Below, in pieces: positions 1-8,297 of a DNA stretch of 64,000 nt. The position numbers and the translations under genes were made by a program. The DNA comes from ZC4RG20 sp963782445 (GTDB taxonomy: Bacteria; Pseudomonadota; Gammaproteobacteria; Steroidobacterales; Rariloculaceae). Numbering within the stretch: the stretch's first letter is position 1; every line of letters begins with the position of its first letter. The notes under the pieces are model-generated. The model was not told the origin of the DNA and made no database searches. It was given only the letters and a program-made list of their open reading frames with translations. The stretch spans positions 3,844,001 to 3,908,000 of the forward strand of contig CAWAJM010000001.1 in the NCBI GenBank assembly GCA_963782445.1, read 5' to 3'.

Positions 1-610
1 TGTGACCGTCGAAATATTTCGTGGTGCTATGAATCGAGATGTTGGCGCCGAGCTCGAGCGGGCGCTGGTAGTAGGGCGTCAGGAAAGTATTGTCGACGGC
101 ATGCGGTATACCGCGCGCGCGCGTGATCTCCGAGACCGCTGCGATGTCCGTGAGCTTCAGCGTCGGATTGGCCGGCGTCTCGGTCAGAACGAGCTTCGTG
201 TTGTCCTTGACGGCGGCACGGACGGCATCCGGATCCGATGTATCGGCGAATGTGAACTCGACGCCGTAGCGCCGATACACCTTCGTGCAGAGCCGGTAGG
301 TGCCGCCGTAAGCAACGTCGGAGACAACCGCATGATCCCCGGCGCTCAGGAAGGCCTGCAGCACGGCCTGAATCGCGGCCATGCCCGTCGCGTAGCAGGT
401 GCAGTCCGCGCCCTCTTCGAGAATCGCGATTTTTTTCTCGAGGGCCCGGACCGTGGGGTTGCCGGAGCGCGAGTACGAAAAGCCCTTCGCGAGGTAATCG
501 TCGACCGAGTCCTGCACGAAGGTCGTGGTCTGGAAGACAGGAGTCAGAATCGAGCCGGTCTGCGGGTCCGGAGTGACGCCCGCGTGGACCTGCCTGGTCG
601 TGAAGCCCAT
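1..610 (-). CDS. Cystathionine gamma-synthase/lyase family PLP enzyme (3' end outside window)
   Basis: Partial gene; only the first 203 or so residues are inside the window. The translation opens MGFTTRQVHAG and shows the Cys/Met-metabolism PLP fold hallmarks: YSRSGNPT near residues 46-53, the PLP Asp in VDNTF (D173) and the Schiff-base lysine in STTKYF (K198). The family catalyses gamma-replacement or gamma/beta-elimination on cystathionine, homocysteine or O-acyl-homoserine; which of these cannot be told from the N-terminal half. The start at 610 has a G-rich stretch just upstream. A palindromic repeat pair lies directly upstream of the gene (649-736), so its promoter is either inside or beyond that repeat. 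Confidence 0.9.
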   Translation of the reverse strand, partial: MGFTTRQVHAGVTPDPQTGSILTPVFQTTTFVQDSVDDYLAKGFSYSRSGNPTVRALEKKIAILEEGADCTCYATGMAAIQAVLQAFLSAGDHAVVSDVAYGGTYRLCTKVYRRYGVEFTFADTSDPDAVRAAVKDNTKLVLTETPANPTLKLTDIAAVSEITRARGIPHAVDNTFLTPYYQRPLELGANISIHSTTKYFDGH

Positions 611-648
611 GTTTCGCCCCAAGGAACGGTTGAGCCGGCGATGATACC

Positions 649-736
649 CGAAAAAGGGGTCAGAGCCCTTTTTCGCACGCGGGCCCAGGGCACGGAAACG
701 GCGCCCGCGAAAAAAGGGCTCTGACCCCATTTTCGG
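649..736. repeat. GGGGTCAGAGCCC palindromic repeat pair, copy R1
   Basis: Two arms in inverted orientation: AAAAAGGGGTCAGAGCCC then a T-run at the left, and an A-run then GGGCTCTGACCCC at the right, separated by about 30 bp of unrelated sequence. Each arm alone is A-run/T-run bounded, and the pair can fold into one long hairpin. Five further copies occur in this window (R2-R6). The layout resembles paired REP (BIME-like) sequences mobilised by RAYT-type Y1 transposases; no such transposase is present here. Confidence 0.9.
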
Positions 737-744
737 GGCTTTTT

Positions 745-1545
745 CTAGCGCGGCACGAGCTCGACCTCGTAGAGCTTCGGCCAGTCCTTGCCCGTCAGAT
801 AGATCTTCTTCGTCGCCCGGTCGTAGGCGATGCCGTTCAGCACGTCCTCGGGGCCCCGCTCCTGCGGCGGATAGATCGAACCGGCATGGATCCACCCGAG
901 CACGGCGCCCGTCGCGGGCGAGATGCGGGCAATGCGGTCGTCGTGCCACACGTTCGACCAGATCTCGCCGTCGATGTACTCCAGCTCGTTGAGCTCGGTC
1001 ACGGGCCGGCCCCGGTCCTGCACCTCGATCGTGCGGACCACGTCGAACGTCTTCGGATCGAGGAAGCGCAGCGTCGCCGTGCCGTCGCTCAAGATCAGCT
1101 GCTTGCCGTTCTCCGTGAGCCCCCAGCCCTCGCCTTCGTAGCGGAAGTCGCCGAGCCGCTGGAACGAGTGCAGGTCATAGACGAAGCCGACGTGATTCTG
1201 CCAGGTCAGCTCGTAGAGCTTGTCGCCGAGGATCGCGATACCCTCGCCGAAGAACAGCGCGCTGATGGGCTGGGACTGCTCGACGCGGCCCGTCTCAAGA
1301 TCCACCTTGCGGATCGACGAGTGGCCGTTGAGCCCGGTGCCTTCGTAGAGCTGGCCGTCGTGGATCGCCAGCCCCTGGGTGAATGCTTTGGGATCGTGCG
1401 GGTACGCGGCGACGACGCGGACCCCCCACTGCTTCGGTTCGGGCCCGTCGGCGGCCGTGCCGGACTGGGCGGCGGCCGCGAAGGCGGCCAGCAGCGCGGC
1501 GAGCACAGCGGACAGGAAAACGGGGCGGAGCGTGGCGAATTTCAT
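745..1545 (-). CDS. Glutaminyl-peptide cyclotransferase (plant/bacterial five-bladed propeller type)
   Basis: 266 aa with an N-terminal signal peptide (hydrophobic segment about residues 10-26, ending in AAAAQ) and a glutamine cyclotransferase domain over the rest. Characteristic pieces are FTQGL near residue 55, YEGTG, GLTENG, LNELEYIDGEIWSNVW and LNGIAYD near the C-terminus. The family converts N-terminal Gln to pyroglutamate and here should act in the periplasm. The full-length family domain is present and uninterrupted. It is followed on the same strand by no obvious partner; the DUF4157 gene upstream (1592-2200) may be co-transcribed. Confidence 0.9.
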   Translation of the reverse strand: MKFATLRPVFLSAVLAALLAAFAAAAQSGTAADGPEPKQWGVRVVAAYPHDPKAFTQGLAIHDGQLYEGTGLNGHSSIRKVDLETGRVEQSQPISALFFGEGIAILGDKLYELTWQNHVGFVYDLHSFQRLGDFRYEGEGWGLTENGKQLILSDGTATLRFLDPKTFDVVRTIEVQDRGRPVTELNELEYIDGEIWSNVWHDDRIARISPATGAVLGWIHAGSIYPPQERGPEDVLNGIAYDRATKKIYLTGKDWPKLYEVELVPR

Positions 1546-1591
1546 GCGGCATCTCGACTCGCGGCCGCCCGGCGAGCGGCCTTCGGAGCCG

Positions 1592-2200
1592 CTACTTTAG
1601 CGCATTCTCCGCCGCCGCCGCGCGCCGGAAGGCGCGCCGCTCGAGATAGTGCGTGCGCTTCATCCATTGCCAGCGGTACTCGGCCGCCTCCTGCTCGACG
1701 GCCTCGTAGTCGCGCAGATAGCGCGCCGCGAACCCTTCGACCCCCCATTTGCGATACTGCATGACGTGCTCGAGCTCGTGCGCCCACAGGCTCGGGTCGC
1801 CGAGCGCATCCGCAAGGTGCTGCCAGACGACAACGTAGTCGAGCGTGATCGCGGGCGCTTCGTCGAGCAGGAACGTGCCGCCCTGCAGCGTCAGCTTGCC
1901 GCCGCAGGCGACGCACCAACGCACGCGGTCGAGCGTCGCCGCGGGCACGTAACCCGCGAGCGCCGCGCGGATCGCGTCCGGGATCGGCCGCACGCCCTGC
2001 GCGACGGCCGCGTCGCGCGAATGCTCGATCAAGGCCGCAAGCAGCGGCGCGCCCGCCTGCACCATGTAGGGCTGGATGGACCGCTCGAGCTCGGCGAGCC
2101 CGTCCTCGGCGTCAGCCTCGACGCCCGCGCGCGCCGCCCCCGCCGCCGCGCTCAGCACCGCGACAGCCAGCGCTACGCGGACGTTCCCGATTCCCTTCAT
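1592..2200 (-). CDS. Secreted DUF4157 protein with HExxH-like motif
   Basis: 202 aa. A signal peptide (hydrophobic residues about 8-25, ending ARAG) is followed by a helical region and then AHELEHVMQY near residue 142, the HExxH-type zinc-binding motif of the DUF4157 (eCIS core-like) family. A CVAC pair precedes it. The C-terminus is rich in aromatic and basic residues. Members of this family often sit beside extracellular contraction systems, but no such genes are near, so this is probably one of the free-standing, metalloprotease-like members. Proteolytic activity is an inference from the motif only. Confidence 0.8.
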   Translation of the reverse strand: MKGIGNVRVALAVAVLSAAAGAARAGVEADAEDGLAELERSIQPYMVQAGAPLLAALIEHSRDAAVAQGVRPIPDAIRAALAGYVPAATLDRVRWCVACGGKLTLQGGTFLLDEAPAITLDYVVVWQHLADALGDPSLWAHELEHVMQYRKWGVEGFAARYLRDYEAVEQEAAEYRWQWMKRTHYLERRAFRRAAAAENALK

Positions 2201-2265
2201 CGACGTGCCTCGACCGTTCCGTCTTCAATCTTACCTGCGGAACCGGGAAAGGGCCGAATGACCAA

Positions 2266-2350
2266 CAAGAGGGCAGAGCCCTTTTGCGCTCAGTGCCGGC
2301 GGCGACCGAACCCGCTGGTTGGAAAAAAGGGCTCTGACCCCTTTTTTGCG
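2266..2350. repeat. GGGGTCAGAGCCC palindromic repeat pair, copy R2
   Basis: Right arm (about 2321-2350) is intact; the left arm (about 2266-2289) has drifted, reading GAGGGCAGAGCCCTTTTG. It lies between the start of the DUF4157 gene and the stop of the TRAP permease gene, so it separates two same-strand transcription units. Confidence 0.85.
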
Positions 2351-2372
2351 CCTCTTTGCGGCGCGCTTCCGC

Positions 2373-4400
2373 CTACAACCACAGGCAAAGCCCAGGAAAG
2401 GCCATGAGCAGGATCGTCACGGCCGTCGTGATCAGCACAAACGGAAATGCGCCGGCGAAGATCGTGCCGAGGCTCACGCGCTCGTCGTCGAGACTCGACT
2501 TGATGACGTAGACGCTGAGGCCGAGCGGCGGGGTCAGCAAGCCGATCTCGACGCCGATCACGGTCACGATGCCGAACCAGATCAGGTTGCCGCCGAGCGC
2601 GCTCACGACCGGCAGGGCGAGGGGCAGCAGGATCAGCAGGATCGACGTCGAGTCGAGCACGGTGCCGAGCACGAGCAGCAGCAGCAGGTAGACGGTCAGA
2701 AAACCCGCCATGCCGAGCCCGGTGCCGCCGAGAAAGCGCGCGATGTCCTGCGGCAGCTCGGTCAGCGTCAGCATGCGGCTGAACGTGCTCGCCGCGATGA
2801 TCAGAAACAAAATGATGACCGAGACCTGGCCGGTCTCCCGAATGACCTCCCAGAGCTTGGGCCAGGTCAGCCGCCGCTTCGCCAACGCGAGACACATGGC
2901 CGCGAAAGCGCCGGCCGCGCCCGCCTCCGTCGGCGTGAACACGCCGCCGTAGATCCCGCCGAGCACGAGCAGGATCAGCGCGAGCACGGGCAGCAGGCCG
3001 AGGAAGGCCTGCATGGCGCCGTACTCCGAGTCTTGCCGGGCCCCGCCGTGGCCGCTCCCGGCGACGTCACGGCCGGCCCCTACCGCCGCCTCGCCGGCCT
3101 CGCGCCGCACGTCGCCCGCGAAGCTCGGCCAGAACTTGGCGATGAGCACGACGCCGATCGCGAACGCGGCCGCGAGCAGCAGGCCCGGCACGACGGCGGC
3201 GCGGAACAGCCCGCCGATCGAGACCTCGGCGATGACGCCATAGATAATGAGCAGCAGGCTCGGAGGAATCAGCATCCCGAGCACGGACGAGCCCGCCGTC
3301 AGGCCGACGGCGAACTTCGGCGTATAGCCGTGCCGGACCATCTCGGGCACCGCGATCTTCGTGAAGATCGCCGCCGAAGCGATCGAGATCCCCGTGATGG
3401 CCGCGAACACGGCGTTGGCCGCGACAGTCGCGACGCCGAGGCCGCCGTAGACGCGGCCGAAGACCTGCTGAGCCGCGCGAAACGCATCGCGGCCGATATC
3501 CGAGACGTCGACGAACAGCCCCATGAGCACGAACAGCGGGACGGTCGCGAAAACGTACTCCGATATCGTGCCTTCGGCCGCGAGCGACAGCGTGCGCGTC
3601 GCGATCGTGAAATCGTGCTTGAGCAGCGCGAGCCCGAGGAAACCCGTGAGCAGCAGGCCGATCGCAATGGGCATGCCGAGCGCGATGAGCGCGAGCACGG
3701 CGAGCACCATGAGCACCCCCACGCTGCGCGGCTCGAGCGTCGGGCCCGCTTGCCAGAGCACGGCCGCGACGGCGGCCACGGCCAGCGGCACGAGCAGCGC
3801 GGCCCAACCGACGGCGCTCGCGGGCGAACCCTGCGCCCGACGGCGCAGCGCGCCCGGCAGCGCGGCCGCAAGCTGCCGCAGCGCCTCGGCCGCCACGACG
3901 ATCGAGCCGAACACGAGCAGCGCTTTGACGGGCCACACCTCGACCTTGAAGATGCCTTCGACGCCCTCGAATTCGCGCGTCCGAAAGGCCGTCAGGAAAT
4001 CGGGCCACGCGCCGACGGCCATGAGCGCGAACAGTACGGCCGTCGTCACGGCGAGCGCCGCGCGCCAGCGCGCCGCGGCGGCCGGCGACTGCTCGTCGAG
4101 CCGCGCGAGCAGGAATTCCGCCTGCGTGAGCCGGCCGCGATGGACGGCGTAAGCCAACTGCAGAAACACGCTCGCGACCAGCGACAGCGAAACCATCTCG
4201 GGGACGCCGTGGATCGGCCGGTCGAACAAGTTCCGGCCCGCGATGTCGGCGCAGATCAGGAAGGTCAGCGCGAAGACCCAGACGACGCCTGCGCCGTTCA
4301 TCCATTCGATGAGCGCCGCGAAAACCCGGCCGGGGCCCGAGGGCAGGGCCGCGGGCGGCCCTGCCTCGCGCTGCGACTCGAGGGCAGTGATCGCGCTCAT
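2373..4400 (-). CDS. TRAP transporter fused small/large permease subunits (DctQM)
   Basis: 675 aa if started at the ATG at 4400, which overlaps the dctP stop by 4 bp (ATGA). Residues about 1-190 match the four-helix DctQ subunit (FALTFLICADIAGRNLFDRPI), and the rest matches the many-helix DctM subunit (MGLFVDVSDIGRDAF, GSSVLGMLIPPSLLLIIYG, GGIYGGVFTPTEAGA, GLLTPPLGLSVYVIKS). It is the membrane channel of a sodium-coupled secondary importer that needs the binding protein encoded just upstream. A loop insertion rich in Gly/Arg near residue 455 is unusual. Substrate unknown: C4-dicarboxylates and other organic acids are common for the family. Confidence 0.9.
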   Translation of the reverse strand: MSAITALESQREAGPPAALPSGPGRVFAALIEWMNGAGVVWVFALTFLICADIAGRNLFDRPIHGVPEMVSLSLVASVFLQLAYAVHRGRLTQAEFLLARLDEQSPAAAARWRAALAVTTAVLFALMAVGAWPDFLTAFRTREFEGVEGIFKVEVWPVKALLVFGSIVVAAEALRQLAAALPGALRRRAQGSPASAVGWAALLVPLAVAAVAAVLWQAGPTLEPRSVGVLMVLAVLALIALGMPIAIGLLLTGFLGLALLKHDFTIATRTLSLAAEGTISEYVFATVPLFVLMGLFVDVSDIGRDAFRAAQQVFGRVYGGLGVATVAANAVFAAITGISIASAAIFTKIAVPEMVRHGYTPKFAVGLTAGSSVLGMLIPPSLLLIIYGVIAEVSIGGLFRAAVVPGLLLAAAFAIGVVLIAKFWPSFAGDVRREAGEAAVGAGRDVAGSGHGGARQDSEYGAMQAFLGLLPVLALILLVLGGIYGGVFTPTEAGAAGAFAAMCLALAKRRLTWPKLWEVIRETGQVSVIILFLIIAASTFSRMLTLTELPQDIARFLGGTGLGMAGFLTVYLLLLLVLGTVLDSTSILLILLPLALPVVSALGGNLIWFGIVTVIGVEIGLLTPPLGLSVYVIKSSLDDERVSLGTIFAGAFPFVLITTAVTILLMAFPGLCLWL

Positions 4401-5524
4401 CGGGAAGCCTCCGGCGCGTCCCAGTCGCGCAGCGGTGTCGCGCCGCGGGCCCGGAGCGCATCCATGTAGATGTGCAGGACCTCCTTGGCCGGATAGCCCC
4501 GCGCCTCGGTTGCGGCCGCCCAGCGCTGCGCGATGTTGGGCATCCCCGCGAGCCACTTGCGCTTCTCCTCGAGCGGCAGCTCGAAGACCTTCGCCCCCGC
4601 GGCCTTCATCTGGGCCAGACCGCGCCTGTAGCGCCGCCCGAGCTCGGCCGCTTCTTCCTTGCTGTACTGCTCGCCGAGGTCCGCCAGAATCTTCTGCACC
4701 TCGGGCGGCAGCCGCTTCCACGTGTCGAGGTTGATGGCCATGCCGCCCGTGAGCTGCGCGCCGATGCCGACGAGCGTGATATAGGGCGCGACCTCGTTGA
4801 TGCGGTACGGCGCAGCGCCGCTCAGGATCGTGAGCACACCATCGGCGACGCCGGTCTGGATCTGCGTGTAGTAGGTCGTGAGGCTGCCGTCGACGGCCAC
4901 CGCGCCCGTGCCCTCGAGCCAGGCCGCGGCCGGCCCCGGCGCGAGGATCTTGTGGCCGCGCAGGTCAGCCAGCGTGTGCACCGGGAAGTTCGTCATGAGG
5001 TGATACGAGTCGACGACGCTGCCGCCCAGGTATTTCGTGTTCTGATCAGTCCAGGCCTGGCGCAGCGCGGGTACGCGCGCGTGCAGCTCGTTGAAGAGCT
5101 CGACGATGAGCGTGTAGTCGTTGGTCGAGAACGGCGTGTAATACGTGATGTTCTGGAGCGGCATCTTCGAGAGCTCCCAGAGCGTGCCGACCCAGCCGAT
5201 GTCCGTGAGGCCGACCTGCACGGCCTCGAGCGTGTTCTGGTATTTGTAGAGCGAGCCGCCGTAGCTCTCGGTCCAGCGGATGCGGTACGGGCTGCCGAGC
5301 GCCGCGAGGCGCGCGTTGGCCTGCGGCACGACGAGCGTGTGCATGACCCCGACCCAAGGCAGGCTCGTCGTGTGGCTCGAGGCGATCGTGAGCGGAATGA
5401 TGCGCTGGCCCGCGGGCGCCGTCGCAGCGGCTGCCGGGCACGGCACGCCCAAACTCCCAGCGACACTCGCGCAGAACAGCGCAAGGCCCGCGCGCCATGA
5501 CGCTGTCGAAAGCGGATGTCCCAC
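4397..5524 (-). CDS. TRAP transporter periplasmic substrate-binding protein (DctP type)
   Basis: 375 aa from the GTG at 5524, preceded by AAGGGGGGA at a short but usable distance; an in-frame ATG at 5566 is adjacent to a repeat arm and is less likely. A signal sequence (hydrophobic residues about 10-35) leads into a DctP domain. Family features include TESYGGSLYKYQNTLEAVQVGLTDIGW, DLRGHKI and the substrate-helix region TTYYTQIQTGVADGV. The ORF overlaps the DctQM gene by 4 bp, so the two form a coupled operon importing one solute. The ligand cannot be predicted from the sequence. Confidence 0.88.
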   Translation of the reverse strand: MGHPLSTASWRAGLALFCASVAGSLGVPCPAAAATAPAGQRIIPLTIASSHTTSLPWVGVMHTLVVPQANARLAALGSPYRIRWTESYGGSLYKYQNTLEAVQVGLTDIGWVGTLWELSKMPLQNITYYTPFSTNDYTLIVELFNELHARVPALRQAWTDQNTKYLGGSVVDSYHLMTNFPVHTLADLRGHKILAPGPAAAWLEGTGAVAVDGSLTTYYTQIQTGVADGVLTILSGAAPYRINEVAPYITLVGIGAQLTGGMAINLDTWKRLPPEVQKILADLGEQYSKEEAAELGRRYRRGLAQMKAAGAKVFELPLEEKRKWLAGMPNIAQRWAAATEARGYPAKEVLHIYMDALRARGATPLRDWDAPEASR

Positions 5525-5566
5525 ACTCCCCCCTTGGGCAAGCCGCAAACGGTCGAACGGTACCAT

Positions 5567-5738
5567 AGAAAAGGGGTCAGAGCCCTTTTTCGCCTGCGCC
5601 GAGCCGCCAAACGGCTGCGGCTCGACGCGCACCCTTCGCGCCCGATGTCTCGGCGGTCGTGGCTCCGGGGCGCGCATCGAGTCGCAGCCGGCCGCCGCCG
5701 AACACGCAAGGCGAAAAAGGGCTCTGACCCCTTTTCTT
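5567..5738. repeat. GGGGTCAGAGCCC palindromic repeat pair, copy R3 (long spacer)
   Basis: Left arm about 5568-5594, right arm about 5711-5737, with a spacer of about 117 bp, the longest of the six copies. It fills nearly all of the 242-bp space between the divergently transcribed TRAP operon and the glutathionyl-hydroquinone reductase gene, so promoters of both genes must lie in or around it. Confidence 0.88.
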
Positions 5739-5766
5739 ATCGGTGCCGTTCGGCCAAGGTTACGGC

Positions 5767-6780
5767 ATGGGTATGTTGATCGACGGTAAATGGCACAACG
5801 TCTGGTACGACACCGAGGCGTCGAAGGGGCGGTTCGTCCGCAGCGAATCGCAGTTCCGCAATTGGGTGACGCGCGACGGCTCGCCCGGCCCGAGCGGCCG
5901 CGGCGGCTTCGCGGCCGCGCCCGGGCGCTACCACCTCTATGTCTCGTTCGCCTGCCCGTGGGCGCACCGGACATTGATCGTTCGCAAGCTCAAGGGCCTC
6001 GAGCCGCTCATCGGCGTCTCGGCCGTGAATGCCTACATGGGCGCCGAGGGCTGGACGTTCGCTCCGGGTCCGGGCGTCATCCCGGATTCCGTCAACGGCG
6101 TCTCGAAGCTGTACGAGCTCTACACCATCGCCGACCCGAAGTACTCGGGCCGCTCGACCGTGCCCGTGCTCTGGGACAAGCAGAACGAGACGATCGTCTC
6201 GAACGAGTCCGCGGAGATCCTCCGCATGCTCAACAGTGCGTTCGACGAAGTCGGCGGCAACGGCCTCGATTTCTATCCCGAACCGCTGCGCGCCGAGATC
6301 GACGCGCTCAACGACGTGATCTACACGAACGTCAACAACGGCGTCTACAAGGCCGGCTTCGCCACGACACAGGAGGCCTACGAGGAAGCCGCGCGCGCCG
6401 TGTTCGACGTGCTCGACACGCTCGAGGCACGCCTCGCGGCGCACCGCTACCTGACAGGCGCGCAGATCACGGAGGCCGATTGGCGGCTCTTCACGACGCT
6501 CGTGCGCTTCGATGCCGTCTACTACGGGCACTTCAAGTGCAACGTGCGCCGCATCGCCGACTACCCGAATCTCTGGGGCTACCTACGCGACCTGTATCAG
6601 GTGCCGGGCGTGGCGGAAACCGTCGATATTCCGTTCATCAAGTCGCACTACTACGGCAGCCACGCGACGATCAATCCGCACCTCATCGTGCCGATCGGCC
6701 CGGACATCGACTTCGCCGCGCCTCACGACCGGGCGCGGCTCGCGGCAGAGCCGGCCGCGGCAACCGCGGCGTCGGGCTAG
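5767..6780 (+). CDS. yqjG: Glutathionyl-hydroquinone reductase (omega-class GST-like, YqjG/EcM4 type)
   Basis: 337 aa from ATG 5767, with AAGGT seven bases upstream; a second ATG lies two codons later. The catalytic CPWAHR motif has Cys63, the position used by E. coli YqjG, and the C-terminal GST helical domain carries LTGAQITEADWRLFTTLVRFDAVY and HYYGSHATINP, both typical of this family. It reduces glutathionyl-(hydro)quinones with glutathione, a salvage step for quinones that have reacted with GSH, in the cytosol. Runs convergently toward the frameshifted pirin gene, itself often associated with quinone metabolism. Confidence 0.93.
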   Translation: MGMLIDGKWHNVWYDTEASKGRFVRSESQFRNWVTRDGSPGPSGRGGFAAAPGRYHLYVSFACPWAHRTLIVRKLKGLEPLIGVSAVNAYMGAEGWTFAPGPGVIPDSVNGVSKLYELYTIADPKYSGRSTVPVLWDKQNETIVSNESAEILRMLNSAFDEVGGNGLDFYPEPLRAEIDALNDVIYTNVNNGVYKAGFATTQEAYEEAARAVFDVLDTLEARLAAHRYLTGAQITEADWRLFTTLVRFDAVYYGHFKCNVRRIADYPNLWGYLRDLYQVPGVAETVDIPFIKSHYYGSHATINPHLIVPIGPDIDFAAPHDRARLAAEPAAATAASG

Positions 6781-6835
6781 CAGGCTCGCAGGCGGGCCGG
6801 CCTACGCAGCAGGGGCGGGCCCGAGGGCCGGCGGC

Positions 6836-7706
6836 CTACAGCCGCCCGGCGCGGTAGTCGTCGAAGGCCTGGTAAATCTCTTCGGCCGTATTCATGACGA
6901 ACGGCCCATAGCGCGCGATCGGCTCGTTGAGCGGGCGTCCGCCGACGAGGATGAGCCGCGTGCTCTGGTGCGCGGGAGCCGCGATGCGGATCTCGGGGCC
7001 ATGACTCAGCATCGCGAGCTCGCCGCGCTCGACGCGCTCCGCCGCGCCCTCGGGTCCCACGAGCGCCGCGCCGTCGTAGACATACACGAACACATTGTGG
7101 CCTTCCGGAACCGCCAACTGGTGCGCCGCCCCACCCTCGAGCGCGAAATCGTAGTAGACGGGCTCCGTCGCGACGCCACCGACCGGGCCCTGCGTCCCCC
7201 CGAGAACGTCCGGCGATGACGCGCGCGCGAACGCCGCCGCCCAAGTCGACCTCCGGAATCGCCTCGCCCTGGATGTCCTGATAGCGCGGCGCCGTCATCT
7301 TGTCCGTGGCCGGAAGATTGACCCAAAGCTGAAAGCCCCACATGAGGCCTTCCTCCTGCTCCGGGAATTCCGAGTGGACGATGCCGCGGCCCGCCGTCAT
7401 CCACTGCACGGCACCGGGGCCGAGCTGGCCCGAGTTGCCCTGGTTGTCGCCGTGACGCATGCGGCCGGCGAGCATGTAGGTCACGGTCTCGAAACCGCGG
7501 TGCGGATGATCCGGAAAGCCCGCGATATAGTCGCTCGGATCGTCGGACCGAAATTCGTCGAGCAGCAGGAATGGATCGAAATGATCGAGGACCTGCGTGC
7601 CCATGACGCGCGTCATGCGCACACCCGCGCCGTCGCTCGTCGCCTGACCTCGCACCTTCCTGAGCACTCGGCGGGCAGCCGCCGTCTCTGTCGTCGCCAT
7701 GTCCAT
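6836..7706 (-). pseudogene. Pirin family protein, split by a single-base frameshift
   Basis: The N-terminal part reads from ATG 7706 (GGAGG five bases upstream) through the cupin metal-site region HPHRGFETVTYML, MRHGDNQG and IVHSEFPEQEEG to RVIAG. At about 7210 the frame breaks: the next codons in register (TFSGGTQGPVGGVATEPVYYDF) are in another frame, which continues to the normal C-terminus (RPLNEPIARYGPFVMNTAEEI). One base is missing between GCCGG and ACG. All other residues look conserved, so this is either a recent loss or a sequencing error. Pirins are iron-containing cupins; some have quercetinase activity. Confidence 0.85.
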
Positions 7707-7774
7707 GGGCCCTCCGCGCGTGTGACCTATACTCTAACTGCGGCACGGAACCAGGCCAACCGGGGCCCGCCCGC

Positions 7775-8206
7775 TCAGGCGCTCGTCGCGGCGGCCCGGC
7801 GCGGCGCGCGATACGCACACTCGGCGAGGGTCGTCCCGTCGAGGGCCGCGAGAAACGCTTCCTCGGCCGCGGCGAGGCATCGCTTGAGCCGGCAGCGCGG
7901 CGTCAGCGTGCAGGCGCCGCCGTCCGCTCGGAAGCACTCGACGAGCGCCTGCCGTTGCTCGAGCACGCGGACGACCTGGCCGAGCGTGATCGAAGCCGCG
8001 GGCCGCGCGAGGCGAAACCCGCCGCCGGCGCCGCGCTGAGTCACGAGAAAGCCCGCACCGGCGAGGTCGCGCACCACCTTCGTCAAGTGGTTGCGCGAGA
8101 TCGCGAACTCGGTCGCGATCTCTTCCGTCGTGAACGTGCGCTCCGGCTCGCCGGCGAGCCGCATGAGCGTCCGCAGACCGAAGTCCGTAAACGAGGTCAG
8201 GCGCAT
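7775..8206 (-). CDS. nsrR: NsrR-type Rrf2 family nitric-oxide-sensing repressor
   Basis: 143 aa from ATG 8206, with GGAGG six bases upstream. The N-terminal winged helix (MRLTSFTDFGLRTLMRLA, TTEEIATEFAISRNHLTKVV) is followed by the iron-sulfur ligands Cys91, Cys99 and Cys105; Asp8, a ligand in characterised NsrR proteins, is also present, and there is an extra Cys110. NsrR represses nitric-oxide-defence genes and is inactivated when NO destroys its cluster. It is divergent from a truncated haemoglobin gene, with two palindromic operator-like sites between them, so both autoregulation and control of the globin are likely. IscR-like assignment is less likely given Asp8 and the Cys spacing. Confidence 0.88.
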   Translation of the reverse strand: MRLTSFTDFGLRTLMRLAGEPERTFTTEEIATEFAISRNHLTKVVRDLAGAGFLVTQRGAGGGFRLARPAASITLGQVVRVLEQRQALVECFRADGGACTLTPRCRLKRCLAAAEEAFLAALDGTTLAECAYRAPRRAAATSA

Positions 8207-8219
8207 GGGCGGCCTCCGG

Positions 8220-8277
8220 TTAATACGTATTTGCAATGCATATTAACGCAGCCTATAGTCGCATTTGCAATACTCAT
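8220..8277. promoter_or_regulatory. Paired NsrR operator sites with divergent promoters
   Basis: Site 1 (8220-8246) is a near-perfect palindrome with half sites TTAATACGTATT and AATGCATATTAA, close to the known NsrR consensus of ATGCATTT half sites. Site 2 (about 8258-8276) repeats ATTTGCAAT. For the globin gene, TTGCAA (8231-8236), 17 bp, then TATAGT (8254-8259) forms a promoter whose -35 is inside site 1 and whose -10 touches site 2. For nsrR, TTGCAA on the minus strand (8265-8270), 17 bp, then GTTAAT places its -10 at site 1. Repressor bound at either site would block both promoters. Confidence 0.75.
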
Positions 8278-8297
8278 TTGGTGACTGTAGGACCGAC

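Noticed and set aside
649..736. Repeat family as a CRISPR array
   Set aside because: Copies are dispersed, inverted in pairs and have irregular spacers; no cas genes.
1592..2200. DUF4157 gene as part of an extracellular contraction system
   Set aside because: No sheath, tube or baseplate genes nearby.
2319..4469. 716-codon plus-strand open frame opposite the TRAP permease
   Set aside because: Composition is Arg/His/Glu/Gln-rich without domain signature; it is the antisense shadow of a recognisable membrane protein in GC-rich DNA.
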